From Sphingopyxis sp. PET50 (GTDB lineage: Bacteria; Pseudomonadota; Alphaproteobacteria; Sphingomonadales; Sphingomonadaceae), in contig NZ_CP104207.1 in assembly GCF_025244705.1 (NCBI RefSeq), forward strand, positions 2,604,001-2,668,000: 64,000 nt of DNA, read 5' to 3'. This document shows positions 8,447-16,906 of this stretch, one piece after another. Each line of letters opens with the position of its first letter. The stretch's first letter is position 1. The notes under the pieces are model-generated. The model was not told where the DNA came from. It did not search any database and worked only from the letters and a program-made list of their open reading frames with translations. A program made the translations under genes and the position numbers.

Positions 8447-9257
8447 GCTTTTTCGGCGGCCAGGGGATGAAGCCCGAGGTGCGGGCGATATAATCCTCAT
8501 AGCCGGGGCGCGTCTGTTTCATGCCGCGCTCGAGCAAGGCCTTGCCCGACCATTTGGTGAGGGTGAAGGTCAGGAACAGCGGCCCGATCACGCTCGCCAC
8601 CGCAACCCAGATGGCCGCGTCGGCGGCGACGAGGAAAAGGCCCCACCAGGCCAGCGCGTCGCCGAAATAATTGGGATGGCGCGTGTAACGCCACAGCCCG
8701 GTGTCGAGGATATTGCCCTGATTGGCGGGATCGGCGCGAAACCGGTCGAGCTGCCAATCGCCGAGGCTTTCGAACGCGATGCCGGTCAGCGCCGCAGCGA
8801 CGCCGATCCATCCCAGCACGCCGATCTGCGACGCGGGGGCGGCGGCGCTTGCCCAGATGCCGATCTGCGCCGGCAGGCTGGTGATGAACAGCAACGGCGC
8901 CTGGGTCAGGAAGACCGCCACCAGCGCCGTCGTTTCCCATCCCCAATGGCGTTTCTTCATGATGCCGGTGATGATCTTCTGATAGCGCGGGTCCTCGCCG
9001 CTGCGGCGCCAGCGGATGAACAGATGGATCGCGAGCCGCAGCCCCCAGAGCGTCGTCAGCCCCAGCAGCAATTGCGCGCGCAGCCCCTCGTTGCCCACCT
9101 GGATCGCGGTGCCCCACGCCAGCAGCACCATGCCGAACGCCCAGAAAGCATCGATGAACGACACGTCGCGGATCTGCAGCGCGATCAGCCACAACAGCCC
9201 GATGACAAGGATCAGACCGAAGAAATTCGTCGCCAGCACGATTCCCACGCCCGTCAT
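8436..9257 (-). CDS. DUF1295 integral membrane protein (steroid 5-alpha-reductase-like)
   Basis: A 273-residue polytopic membrane protein with at least six hydrophobic segments. The C-terminal signature 'GLWRYTRHPNYFGDALAWWGLFL' and 'RPGYEDYIARTSGFIPWPPK' is diagnostic of DUF1295 / 3-oxo-5-alpha-steroid-4-dehydrogenase-like proteins, related to ICMT-type membrane enzymes that bind NADPH or SAM near the RHPNY motif. The substrate is unknown; in bacteria a lipid or isoprenoid is likely. It heads a minus-strand run with the two unknown genes downstream and follows the acyltransferase gene. Confidence 0.9.
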   Translation of the reverse strand: MTGVGIVLATNFFGLILVIGLLWLIALQIRDVSFIDAFWAFGMVLLAWGTAIQVGNEGLRAQLLLGLTTLWGLRLAIHLFIRWRRSGEDPRYQKIITGIMKKRHWGWETTALVAVFLTQAPLLFITSLPAQIGIWASAAAPASQIGVLGWIGVAAALTGIAFESLGDWQLDRFRADPANQGNILDTGLWRYTRHPNYFGDALAWWGLFLVAADAAIWVAVASVIGPLFLTFTLTKWSGKALLERGMKQTRPGYEDYIARTSGFIPWPPKKRGA

Positions 9258-9272
9258 CGCCTTCTCCTGCGC

Positions 9273-9884
9273 TCAGCCGGTTCCCACGATATCATCGATC
9301 GACGTCACCGCACGCTCCGGAAATTTCGGGATGCAGCTTTTATAGACGTCGAACACCTTCTGCATATCGGCACGGAAATCGCCCGTCGGCCAGATCAGCG
9401 GGCCGAGCCCGCCGGTCTTGGTGCCATAATCCATCAGGCCGACCACCATCGGCACCTTCGCCGCGAGCGCGATCTGGTAGAAGCCGGTGCGCCATTTCTT
9501 CGCCTTGCCGCGCGTCCCCTCGGGCGCGACGGTCAGCATGAATTCGGCGCGGCGGGCGAATTCCTGCGCCATCTGCGCGACCGCGTTCGACGCATTGTGG
9601 CGGTCGACGGGGATGCCGCCCATCTGTTTCATGAAGCCGCCGATCGGCCATCTGAACAACGACAATTTGCCCATGAAATGCGCGCGCAGGCCAAGGTCGG
9701 CGGTCAGGCCGAGGAAGTTCACGAAATCCCAGTTGCTCGTGTGCGGCGCGGCGATGATGATGAAGCGGCGCGGTTCGGGCACTTCGCCCTGCGCCTTCCA
9801 GCCGCGCATCCGGTAGAGCAGCAGCAACAGGCGCCGCACGGCGCGCGCCACCAGTCCCGGCGGGTGATCGTCGATCTCGGTCAC
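9273..9884 (-). CDS. PlsC-like 1-acyl-sn-glycerol-3-phosphate acyltransferase family protein
   Basis: About 203 residues, start GTG 9884. Family blocks present are 'IIAAPHTSNWDF' (variant of the NHxxxxD catalytic motif, here H-T-S-N-W-D), 'GGIPVDRHNASNA' and 'VAPEGTRGKAKKWRTGFYQIA' (the EGTR acyl-acceptor motif). A hydrophobic arginine-rich N-terminus ('RAVRRLLLLLYRMRG') likely anchors it to the membrane. It transfers acyl groups to lysophospholipid-like acceptors. It lies 15 bp upstream of the DUF1295 gene on the same strand, so a lipid-related operon is plausible. Confidence 0.88.
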   Translation of the reverse strand: MTEIDDHPPGLVARAVRRLLLLLYRMRGWKAQGEVPEPRRFIIIAAPHTSNWDFVNFLGLTADLGLRAHFMGKLSLFRWPIGGFMKQMGGIPVDRHNASNAVAQMAQEFARRAEFMLTVAPEGTRGKAKKWRTGFYQIALAAKVPMVVGLMDYGTKTGGLGPLIWPTGDFRADMQKVFDVYKSCIPKFPERAVTSIDDIVGTG

Positions 9885-10025
9885 GGATGCTCCTCTTCCC
9901 TTCGGCCGGGATGCGCGAAAGCCGGATAGGGCGCAAGCGAAACGAGGCGATATTGTTGACGACAGGGGCAACGGCCGACGTCGGCTTTGGGGTGGGAAGC
10001 GGACATTTGAGTAATAGGCTGGTCT

Positions 10026-10140
10026 CCCCTCCCGCAGGCGGGAGGGGCAGCGAGACTTGGGCGCTTGCGCCCTAGTCGCAGCGGGGTGGGCCGTCGCGAC
10101 GTCGCTGCCCACCCCCAACCCCTCCCGCCTGCGGGAGGGG
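10026..10140. repeat. Pair of REP palindromes in a 552-bp gene-free gap
   Basis: Two copies of a perfect 22-bp palindrome (10-bp arms, 2-nt centre): CCCCTCCCGC-AG-GCGGGAGGGG at 10026-10047 and CCCCTCCCGC-CT-GCGGGAGGGG at 10119-10140. They flank complementary internal segments (GCAGCGAGAC... and ...GTCGCTGC), so the whole 115 bp can fold into a large cruciform. The rest of the gap (9885-10436) contains no convincing gene. It does hold two smaller hairpins, an AAGGAGAC/GTCTCCTT pair (10303-10346) and CCTTCG-CATA-CGAAGG at 10412-10427. Confidence 0.85.
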
Positions 10141-10436
10141 AGCCAAATGCCCGCTCCTCCCAAATTCGGCCCTTCCTCTGCCCGCGAAAAAATCTCTTTC
10201 CTAATAAACCCCGCCATGGTCTACCCTCCCCGATGACCGGCTTGCCTGCTCCATACGACTTCGCGGGCCCCCTTCGTCTCGCATTCGCTGCTTAAAGCGA
10301 CAAAGGAGACATTCTGGACACATCCGTGCGTATCCTTTGTCTCCTTAAGCCCGGAATCGGTGGACCTTCCGAACGGCCAATCGGCCTTGCAGCAGCTGGC
10401 GCTTTCTGCTTCCTTCGCATACGAAGGGATTGCACG

Positions 10437-11838
10437 ATGAAGATGAACTGGCTGCCGATATTGACCGCGCTGGCGCTCGCCGCGCCCGCCGCCGCTCAGG
10501 AGCCGCGCCCCGACCAGCTCGCCTTTCGCGATCTCTACAAGGAACTGGTCGAAACCAACACGACGCTGTCGTCGGGCAGCTGCACCCTTGCCGCCGAGCG
10601 CATGGCGGCGCGGATGAAGGCGGCGGGTTTTGCCGACAGCCAGCTTCATCTCTTCGCGACCCCCGAGCATCCGAAGGAGGGCGGCCTCGTCGCCGTCTAT
10701 CCCGGCACATCGAAAACCGCCAAGCCGATCCTGCTCGTCGCGCATATCGACGTGGTCGAGGCGAAGCGCGAGGATTGGGAGCGCGACCCCTTCGTGATGG
10801 TCGAGGAGGGTGGCTATTTCTACGGCCGCGGCACGCTCGACGACAAGGCGCAGGCGGCGGTGTGGGTCGATACGCTGATCCGCTTCCGGCAGCAGGGCCA
10901 CAAGCCCCGGCGCACGGTCAAGCTGGCGCTGACCTGCGGCGAGGAAACCAACGGCGCGTTCAACGGCGTCGAATGGCTGGCGGCGAACCGGCGCGAGCTG
11001 ATCGACGCCGAGTTCGCGCTCAACGAAGGCGGCGGCGGCGACAGCGACGGTAAGGGCAAGGTCATCGGCCAGTCGGTGCAGGTCGGAGAAAAGACCTTCG
11101 CCAATTTCCGCCTCGAAACGCGCAACCCCGGCGGGCACAGTTCGGTGCCGGTGCGCGACAATGCGATTTATCAGCTGTCGCGCGCGCTCACCAGGATCGA
11201 CGAACATGAATTTCCGGTCGAGATGACCGATGTGACGCGGCGCTTTTTCGCCGAAAGCGGCGCGGCCCGCGGCGACGAAACGGGCGCGGCGATGGCCGCA
11301 TTGGCGAAAAATCCGGACGACAAGGCGGCCGAGGCGATCGTCAACAAGGACCGCTTCCTCCACGGCAATATCCGCACCACCTGCGTCGCCACCCTGCTCG
11401 ATGGCGGTCATGCCCCCAATGCGCTGCCGCAACGCGCCTAGCGCGAACATCAACTGCCGCATCTTTCCGGGGCACAGCATCGAATCGATCCGGGACGAAT
11501 TGGCAAAGGTGATCGGCGACCCCGGCGTGACGATCACCCAGTTGCCGCCCAAACGTCCGGCCCCGCCCGCGCCGCCGCTCGACCCGAAGATCATCGGACC
11601 GATGGAGAAACTGGTCGCCAAATACTGGCCGGGGCTGAAGGTCATTCCGGCGATGGCGAACGGCTATACCGACGCGACATTTCTGGGCGCGGCCGGCATT
11701 CCGACCTATGGCATCCCCGGCATCTGGGGCGATCCCGACGGCAACGGCGTCCACGGCCTCAACGAGCGCGTCGAGGTGAAGGCGGTCTATGTCGGGCGCG
11801 ACTATATGTTCGACCTGGTGAAGGCCTATGCGGACTGA
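10437..11838 (+). CDS. M20/M25/M40 family metallopeptidase, exported (frame broken at 11436-11442)
   Basis: Zinc-dependent aminoacylase/carboxypeptidase-type hydrolase of about 466 residues. An N-terminal signal peptide ('MKMNWLPILTALALAAPAAAQ', cleavage after AAA-Q or nearby) predicts periplasmic location. Metal ligands are visible in order: His in 'VAHIDVV', Asp in 'YGRGTLDDKAQ', Glu-Glu in 'TCGEETNG', and Glu in 'ALNEGGGGD'. The frame stops at TAG in GCCTAGC (11436-11442); GCCGGC restores 'NALPQRAGANINCRIFPG', the hallmark M20 dimerisation-domain motif. It probably degrades peptides for uptake. A CCTTCG/CGAAGG hairpin lies 10 nt before the ATG. Confidence 0.9.
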
Positions 11839-11871
11839 GGCCCGCCCCCTCGCCATTACGCAGCGAAGGGT

Positions 11872-12690
11872 TCACCCCACGAACGCGCGCTCGATCACGA
11901 AGTCACCCGGGGCGGCGTTCGATCCTTCCTTGAACCCAAGCCCCTCGAACCGCGCCTGGAGGTCGCGGATCATCGCCATGCTGCCGCACATCATGATGCG
12001 GTCGGTCGCGGGATCGAAATGGGCGGGGCCGGTCAGCGGGTGGCCGAACAGCGAACCATTGTCGATCAGCGTGTCGATGCGTCCCATGGTGCGAAAGGGC
12101 TCGCGCGTCACAGTCGGCAGATAATGGAATTGCAGCAGCGCCTGATCCTGCACCAGCGGGTCGCCGGCGAGCTGGCTTTCGAGTTCGTCGCGGAAGGCAA
12201 GGTCGCTGGCCTGCCGCACGCAATGGACGATGACGATCTGGTTGAAGCGATCGTAGATGTCGGGATCGCGCGCGAGGCTGAGGAAGGGGGCAAGCCCGGT
12301 CCCGGTCGACAGCAGGAACAGCCGCCGTCCCGGGGTCAGCGCGTCGGCGACGAGCGTGCCGGTGGGCTTGCGGCCGAGATAGACCGGATCGCCGGGCTGG
12401 ATCCGTTGCAGCCGCGAGGTCAGCGGGCCGTCGGGAACCTTGATCGACAGAAACTCCAATTCGTCGGCATAAGCGGGGCTGGCGATCGAATAGGCGCGCA
12501 GCAGCGGGCGGCCCTCGCCGCCGGGCAGGCCGATCATCACGAACTCGCCCGAGCGGAAGCGAAAGCTCGCCGGGCGGCTGATCCTGAAGCTGAACAGATG
12601 CTCGTTCCAGTGGCGGACGCTGAGCACCTCCTCGACGGTCAGCGAGGCGGAGGGGGCCAGCTTGGCGGCGGCGGCGATACGGTCGCTCAT
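11872..12690 (-). CDS. fpr: Ferredoxin--NADP reductase
   Basis: FAD-dependent flavodoxin/ferredoxin reductase of 272 residues. The FAD-binding motif 'RAYSIASP' (RxYS), the NADP-binding 'STGTGLAPFLSLARD', and the C-terminal 'MMCGSMAMIRDLQARFEGLGFKEGS...FVIERAFVG' are all canonical for bacterial Fpr. It supplies or drains reducing power between NADPH and ferredoxin in the cytoplasm, for example for Fe-S assembly and oxidative stress. Its ATG overlaps the stop of the upstream small gene (TGATG), and a Fur-like dyad lies in front of that pair. Confidence 0.92.
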   Translation of the reverse strand: MSDRIAAAAKLAPSASLTVEEVLSVRHWNEHLFSFRISRPASFRFRSGEFVMIGLPGGEGRPLLRAYSIASPAYADELEFLSIKVPDGPLTSRLQRIQPGDPVYLGRKPTGTLVADALTPGRRLFLLSTGTGLAPFLSLARDPDIYDRFNQIVIVHCVRQASDLAFRDELESQLAGDPLVQDQALLQFHYLPTVTREPFRTMGRIDTLIDNGSLFGHPLTGPAHFDPATDRIMMCGSMAMIRDLQARFEGLGFKEGSNAAPGDFVIERAFVG

Positions 12691-13169
12691 CACTTCGATT
12701 CCTGATGGTCTTTGGTGGGGGAGGAAAGCAAAGGCAGGTCGAAACCCGCTTCGGTCAGATGGGTGGCGGCCGCCGCCATGGCAGCGGCGATCGGGCCGAC
12801 CGAGGACGGCTCGACCAGCAGCGCCAACGTGGCGCGCAGCGCGTCGCCGGCACCGCCGGCAGCATCGCGCCACAGGCCCAGCAGCACCGCCTCATCCTCG
12901 CCGACGCGGCGGCAGGCCATCGGCGACAGCGCCAGACAGTCGCGGCCGTCGCTCGCGAGGAGTGCCATCGCGACATGGAAATCGGGCAGCGCGGCGCGGG
13001 CATGGACGGCGCCGAAACCGCGATGCAGCGCCTGCGGCGGACAGGCGCCGCGCATCGCCGCGCCGACCCAGCCGCGCATCGCCCAGAGCAGGAAGCGCCC
13101 GCCGTTGCACAGGCTGTCCACGGGACGGTCGACGAAGGCGTACATGAACTTTCCGATCGTTGCGCACAT
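12690..13169 (-). CDS. Hypothetical protein translationally coupled to fpr
   Basis: About 159 residues (or 151 if it starts at the internal ATG at 13145). It is Ala-rich and soluble, with a mid-region 'GRFLLWAMRGWVGAAMRGACPPQALHRGF' that looks amphipathic, and 'FHVAMALLASDGRDCLALSPMACRRVGEDEAVLLGLW'. I do not recognise the family. It overlaps the start of fpr by TGATG and is preceded by an iron-box-like dyad (13209-13230), so an iron- or redox-linked role alongside Fpr is a reasonable inference. Confidence 0.65.
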   Translation of the reverse strand: MCATIGKFMYAFVDRPVDSLCNGGRFLLWAMRGWVGAAMRGACPPQALHRGFGAVHARAALPDFHVAMALLASDGRDCLALSPMACRRVGEDEAVLLGLWRDAAGGAGDALRATLALLVEPSSVGPIAAAMAAAATHLTEAGFDLPLLSSPTKDHQESK

Positions 13170-13208
13170 CGCGGAGAACGACGTGTGAAGCTCGCGCGGC
13201 TTATATGT

Positions 13209-13230
13209 TAATGCGAGTTATTTGCAATAA
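13209..13230. promoter_or_regulatory. Fur-like dyad upstream of the fpr pair
   Basis: The AT-rich sequence TTAATGCGA-GTTAT-TTGCAATAA has arms matching at 7 of 9 positions and resembles alphaproteobacterial iron-regulator boxes with TGC(A/G)A...TTGCA symmetry. It is 40-60 bp upstream of the start at 13169 on the minus strand. It differs in type from the classical Fur box at 15075. Regulator assignment is tentative. Confidence 0.45.
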
Positions 13231-13304
13231 TAGAAATTCTATGAGGTGATGTTGATGGCAATTTCGCGCGCCGATGGCGGCATTGGGTGGGGAGTGGACG
13301 GTGC

Positions 13305-13505
13305 CGATCCTCCCCGGCACGGGGAGGGGGACCAGCGAAGCTGGTGGAGGGGCACAGGCGGTTTGCCCGGCCGGTGAGGTCATGCGCTACGGCTCGGCCC
13401 TTTATATTGGGCAGGTGTAATGGGCAGGGCTTTCGGTCCAGTGTGGCGTAAGCCTCCTGTGCCCCTCCACCACCCTTCGGGTGGTCCCCCTCCCCCTTGG
13501 GGGAG
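13305..13505. repeat. Two divergent copies of a sphingomonad intergenic repeat; otherwise gene-free 13170-13617
   Basis: The first unit (about 13305-13360) contains CTCCCCGGCACGGGGAGGGG and ACCAGCGAAGCTGGTGGAGG hairpins. The second (about 13457-13505), in inverse orientation, has CCCCTCCACCACCCTTCGGG, TGGTCCCCCTCCCCC and TTGGGGGAGGA. Together they form long-range complementary arms. The same family is found at 62334-62463. The remaining sequence between 13170 and the acyltransferase stop holds no gene I can support. Confidence 0.75.
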
Positions 13506-13617
13506 GATCGCCTATGTCTGCTCCCGCCCGAGACCCGCCATCCGTCGATCGCATTTGCAAAGGACAGAAGCGCCCATTCCATGGGGTGACCTTGGCCGGA
13601 GCGAGCCGCGCGGTCGT

Positions 13618-14907
13618 TTACGCGCGCGGCCGGACCAGTTTGTGGACGGGGCCGAACTGCGCGATCGCGGCGCCGATGAAGGGGAGCGCGACGAGCCAGA
13701 GGCGGACGCCGGTGACCCCGTAAGGGCTGGCGATGCTGATCGCGGCGGTCGCGCCGAGGCCGGCACAGATCAGGATCAGGCCAAGGATCAGGCGCCAATG
13801 CGGCACCTCGACCCCCGCGCTGCTCGCACGTTCGTAGCGCGCGAAAAGCAGCACGAGCGGGAGCGAAGCGGCGATGTAGAGGGCGAACCACAGGGGCCGC
13901 GCCAGCCACCAAGCGGCGCTGCCCGGCATCACGTCGAGCCCGATACCGCCGAGCAGCCACGCCGCGACGAGCACCAGCACGAAGGCGGTGAGGTGCCAGA
14001 GATAGATGGTCATGATCATGCCGTTGACGAGCACGACCGCGGTCCAGACGCGCAGATTGTCCAGCATCCGCCGCCCGGCGGGTTCGAGCGCGAGCGCGAA
14101 GCCGGTCTGCGCGATGCCGAGCGCCAGCAGGGCCAGCGTCGGCGGCATCGAATTGCTGAGCCCGCTGCCCGGCACCCCGATCATAGCGACCGGATAGGGC
14201 CCGAAACCGACGAGCAGGCCGAGCGCCGCCAGCCCGCCAAGGCCCCAGAGCAAAGCCTTTTGCGGCCGCGCAAAATATCCGTCGCCCCAGGCGAATCCGA
14301 GCTGGTGGATCGCGAGCCAGACGAAGCCGAAGTTCAGGAAATTCACATAGGGAACGCCGAATTTCAGCGTCGCGACATCGATCGCCACCGCCCCCGCGAC
14401 CAGCGCCCAAAAGGACGCCATGCCGTAGCGGTGCCACGCCGCCCAGGTCAGCGGCGCGAGCGCGGCGACCATCAGATAGACCGACAGGAACCACACCGGG
14501 ATCAGGGCGAGCTGCGCCGCCATCGCGACGATCTTGCGGTCGATGCCCATCAGCGTGCCGAACATCGCGACGAGGGTCCAGATCAGGAACAAAGGCAGCA
14601 CCGGATTGATCAGCCGCTGGAGCCGTCCGCTGTACCAGCCGGCGTAGCCGCCGCCCTTGCGCCGCGTCGCCGCCCACGACATGCCGTTGGAAAAGCCGCC
14701 GACGAGGAAGAAGAGCGGCATGACCTGAAACCCCCAGGTCAGCCACTGCGTCCAGGGCAATATGCCGAGCAGGTGCCCGCCCTCGACCGCGCCGTCCTTC
14801 ATATAGGGCGCGGCGACGAGCCAATGGCCGACGACGACCGCGAGGATCGACAGCGCGCGCAGGAAATCGACATAGCGATTGCGCTCCGGCGGTGCCTGCT
14901 CCGCCAT
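13618..14907 (-). CDS. Acyltransferase-3 family integral membrane protein
   Basis: About 429 residues with around ten hydrophobic segments, matching the acyltransferase-3 (OafA/WecH-like) fold. The N-terminal signature 'RYVDFLRALSILAVVVGHWL' carries the RxxR-like Arg and the catalytic His. 'MPLFFLVGGFSNG' is also typical. Members O-acylate extracytoplasmic sugars or other envelope molecules. ATG 14907 is preferred; an upstream ATG at 15021 would add a non-homologous extension. It is divergent from the methyltransferase gene, and a perfect Fur box (15075-15091) lies between them, so both may be iron-regulated. Confidence 0.85.
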   Translation of the reverse strand: MAEQAPPERNRYVDFLRALSILAVVVGHWLVAAPYMKDGAVEGGHLLGILPWTQWLTWGFQVMPLFFLVGGFSNGMSWAATRRKGGGYAGWYSGRLQRLINPVLPLFLIWTLVAMFGTLMGIDRKIVAMAAQLALIPVWFLSVYLMVAALAPLTWAAWHRYGMASFWALVAGAVAIDVATLKFGVPYVNFLNFGFVWLAIHQLGFAWGDGYFARPQKALLWGLGGLAALGLLVGFGPYPVAMIGVPGSGLSNSMPPTLALLALGIAQTGFALALEPAGRRMLDNLRVWTAVVLVNGMIMTIYLWHLTAFVLVLVAAWLLGGIGLDVMPGSAAWWLARPLWFALYIAASLPLVLLFARYERASSAGVEVPHWRLILGLILICAGLGATAAISIASPYGVTGVRLWLVALPFIGAAIAQFGPVHKLVRPRA

Positions 14908-15074
14908 GTTGCGTGCCCGCGACCAGATATTCCCGCGCGATGCGCCCACGTCCGTTGCGGCCAAGACCGTTCCCCACACCGATAAAGGAGCCCTACCTAA
15001 TGCGGCGACGCGCCAACTCAAGGCCGCGCGTCGATTGTCGGTGGCGCCGCTCCGAAAGGCCCGATTAATTGTTA

Positions 15075-15091
15075 TTGAGAATCATTCTCAA
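15075..15091. promoter_or_regulatory. Fur box in the divergent acyltransferase-3 / methyltransferase promoter
   Basis: TTGAGAAT-C-ATTCTCAA is a perfect dyad (8-bp arms, 1-nt centre) that matches the classical Fur core GAGAATnATTCTC. It sits in AT-rich sequence (15066-15105) about 40-57 bp upstream of the ATG at 15132. The expected behaviour is repression under iron sufficiency. Confidence 0.75.
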
Positions 15092-15131
15092 ATATGGCAA
15101 TATCAGCATCTCTGGTGGAAAGGATGCGACC

Positions 15132-15839
15132 ATGGGCAAACGAGACCAGCGATCGATGATGACCAGCCTCCCCGCGATCGCGACGGCGGCCGTCGCGCTT
15201 GCCCTGCTCGCGCTCGCGCTGCTGCGTTGGCGCGAGAATGGATGGGGCGCCCTCGTCTGGTTGGGCGCCTTTGTGGCGATGACCGCGATCCGTACCCCGC
15301 ATTCGATGCGTAACCGCGCCAATGTCGTTACTGCGGCGCGCAAGGATGTCTCCGAAAAGCTGCTGCTGACCGCGATGTTCCTTGCGATGATGCTCCTGCC
15401 GCTGCTGCATCTCGTGACGCCGGTGCTCGGCTTTGCGGATTACACGCTGCCCGATTGGGCAACCGCGGCGGGCGCCTTGCTGCAGATCCCCTTCCTCTGG
15501 CTATTCTGGCGAAGCCATGCCGACCTGGGCCGCAACTGGAGCCCCGGGCTGGAGGTGCGCGACGGGCATAATCTGATCACCAGCGGCGTCTACGCACGCA
15601 TCCGCCATCCGATGTATGCCGCCATCTGGCTTTCGGCCCTGACCCAGCCGCTGCTGATCCACAACTGGATCGCCGGCGCGCTGGTCATCCCCGCCTTCGC
15701 CGCCATGTGGATGCTGCGCATTCCCAACGAGGAACGCATGATGGCCGAACGCTTCGGCGCGGAATGGGACGCCTATTGCCGCCGGACAGGACGGTTGTGG
15801 CCCACCCGGACGAATGCGATCATCGGTCCCGAAATCTGA
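15132..15839 (+). CDS. Isoprenylcysteine carboxylmethyltransferase-type membrane methyltransferase
   Basis: A 235-residue membrane protein with about five hydrophobic segments and a C-terminal ICMT/PEMT signature: 'DGHNLITSGVYARIRHPMYAAIWLSAL' followed by 'IPNEERMMAERFGAEWDAYCRRTGRLWP', the SAM-binding RHPxY and E-x-x-L-x-x-x-F-G-x-x-Y blocks. The likely reaction is SAM-dependent methylation of a lipophilic acceptor; bacteria lack prenylated CaaX proteins, so the substrate is not isoprenylcysteine itself. It has a strong ribosome-binding site (GAAAGGA) before ATG 15132 and a perfect Fur box upstream. The FMN-binding protein gene follows after 14 bp. Confidence 0.85.
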   Translation: MGKRDQRSMMTSLPAIATAAVALALLALALLRWRENGWGALVWLGAFVAMTAIRTPHSMRNRANVVTAARKDVSEKLLLTAMFLAMMLLPLLHLVTPVLGFADYTLPDWATAAGALLQIPFLWLFWRSHADLGRNWSPGLEVRDGHNLITSGVYARIRHPMYAAIWLSALTQPLLIHNWIAGALVIPAFAAMWMLRIPNEERMMAERFGAEWDAYCRRTGRLWPTRTNAIIGPEI

Positions 15840-15853
15840 GGCAGAACCCGATC

Positions 15854-16855
15854 ATGGCCATCATCGACTCCATAGCCGCCCTCGAAGCAACCGTCGGCAA
15901 GCCGCCACCGGCAATCGGCCTGAAGGTTATCGACCATGTCGATGCGACCGCGCAGCGCTGGCTGGCATCGTCGCCGCTGATGTTTGCCGGTGTCGGCAAC
16001 GCCCCCGATATCGCGATCACTCTCGTCGGCGGCGCGCGCGGCTTTGCCTGCAGCGACGGCGTAACGCTTGCCATCCCGCTCGACCATTTCGACGCGCCGC
16101 ACCTGCTGCAAGCGGGCGCGGGATTCGGGTCGCTGTTCCTGTTGCCCGGCATCGGCGAGACGCTGCGCATCAACGGCACGGTCGCCAGCATCGACGGCAT
16201 GGCGCGAATCGCGGTCAGCGAATGCTATGTCCACTGCGCCAAGGCGCTGATCCGCTCCGACTTCTGGAAAGCCGAGCCGACCGACGAACGCCCCGGCGAT
16301 GCGGCCGCCTTCGCCGCGGCGAAGCCGGCTGATGGCGCTGGCGACGATCGATCCCGAAGGCCGCGCCGACGTCAGCCCCAAGGGCGACCCTGCCGAGCCG
16401 GCTGGCAGCAAGCGACGGCGACACGCTGAGTTTTCCCGACCGGCCGGGAAATCGTCGCACCGACAGTTTCCGCAACATCATCGCGCAGCCGCGCATCGCC
16501 GCGGTGTTGCTGATCCCCGGATCGCATCATGTCGCCACGCTGAGCGGCCGCGCTGCGCTGACCACCGACGCGGCGGCGCTCGCCCCCTTCACCGTGCGCG
16601 ACAAGCAGCCGCTGCTCGCGACGCGCGTCGAGGATCTTCGCATCGCCATCGCCCCCAGCCTCGCCCTCCAGCGCGCAGCGCTATGGCCGCATGGCGCCGG
16701 CACCCGGCGACATCAGCCCCGCCAGGATGTTCGCCGAGCATCTGCGGCTCAACAAGAACAAGGGGATCGGCGCCCGGATCGCCAGCGCCGTCGTGTCGAT
16801 TCCGGGCTTCATGCAGAAGGGGCTCGACAAGGATTACAAGAACAATCTCTATTGA
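15854..16855 (+). CDS. FMN-binding pyridoxamine-5'-phosphate-oxidase-like protein, COG3576/MSMEG_1061 type (three frame breaks)
   Basis: Split-barrel flavin-binding protein of about 332 residues if the breaks are bridged. Recognisable blocks: 'LFLLPGIGETLRINGTV' in the first frame, 'RLMALATIDPEGRADVSPKGDP' in the second, 'NIIAQPRIAAVLLIPG' in the third, and 'ISPARMFAEHLRLNKNKGIGARIA' near the C-terminus in the fourth. Breaks lie at GAAGCCGGC (16321), GCCGAGC (16392-16398, GCCGGC expected) and around 16690. Family members are FMN- or haem-handling oxidoreductases of unclear substrate. It is the second gene behind the Fur box, so iron-regulated expression is likely. With three breaks it is the best candidate here for a real pseudogene. 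Confidence 0.75.
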
Positions 16856-16906
16856 CCCGCATCGCCCTTTGCCTTGGCGGCCCAGCCTTGCTATCCGCCC
16901 CGGGCA

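Noticed and set aside
8370..9929. Long open frame opposite the DUF1295 and acyltransferase genes
   Set aside because: Composition is Arg/Gln/His-rich with no recognisable domain, as expected for the antisense frame of GC-rich genes. The opposite strand has clear family motifs.
13420..14985. 521-codon plus-strand frame opposite the acyltransferase-3 gene
   Set aside because: Low-complexity Arg/Asp/Glu/Gln composition typical of a shadow frame; the minus strand encodes a multi-helix membrane protein with an N-terminal acyltransferase-3 signature.
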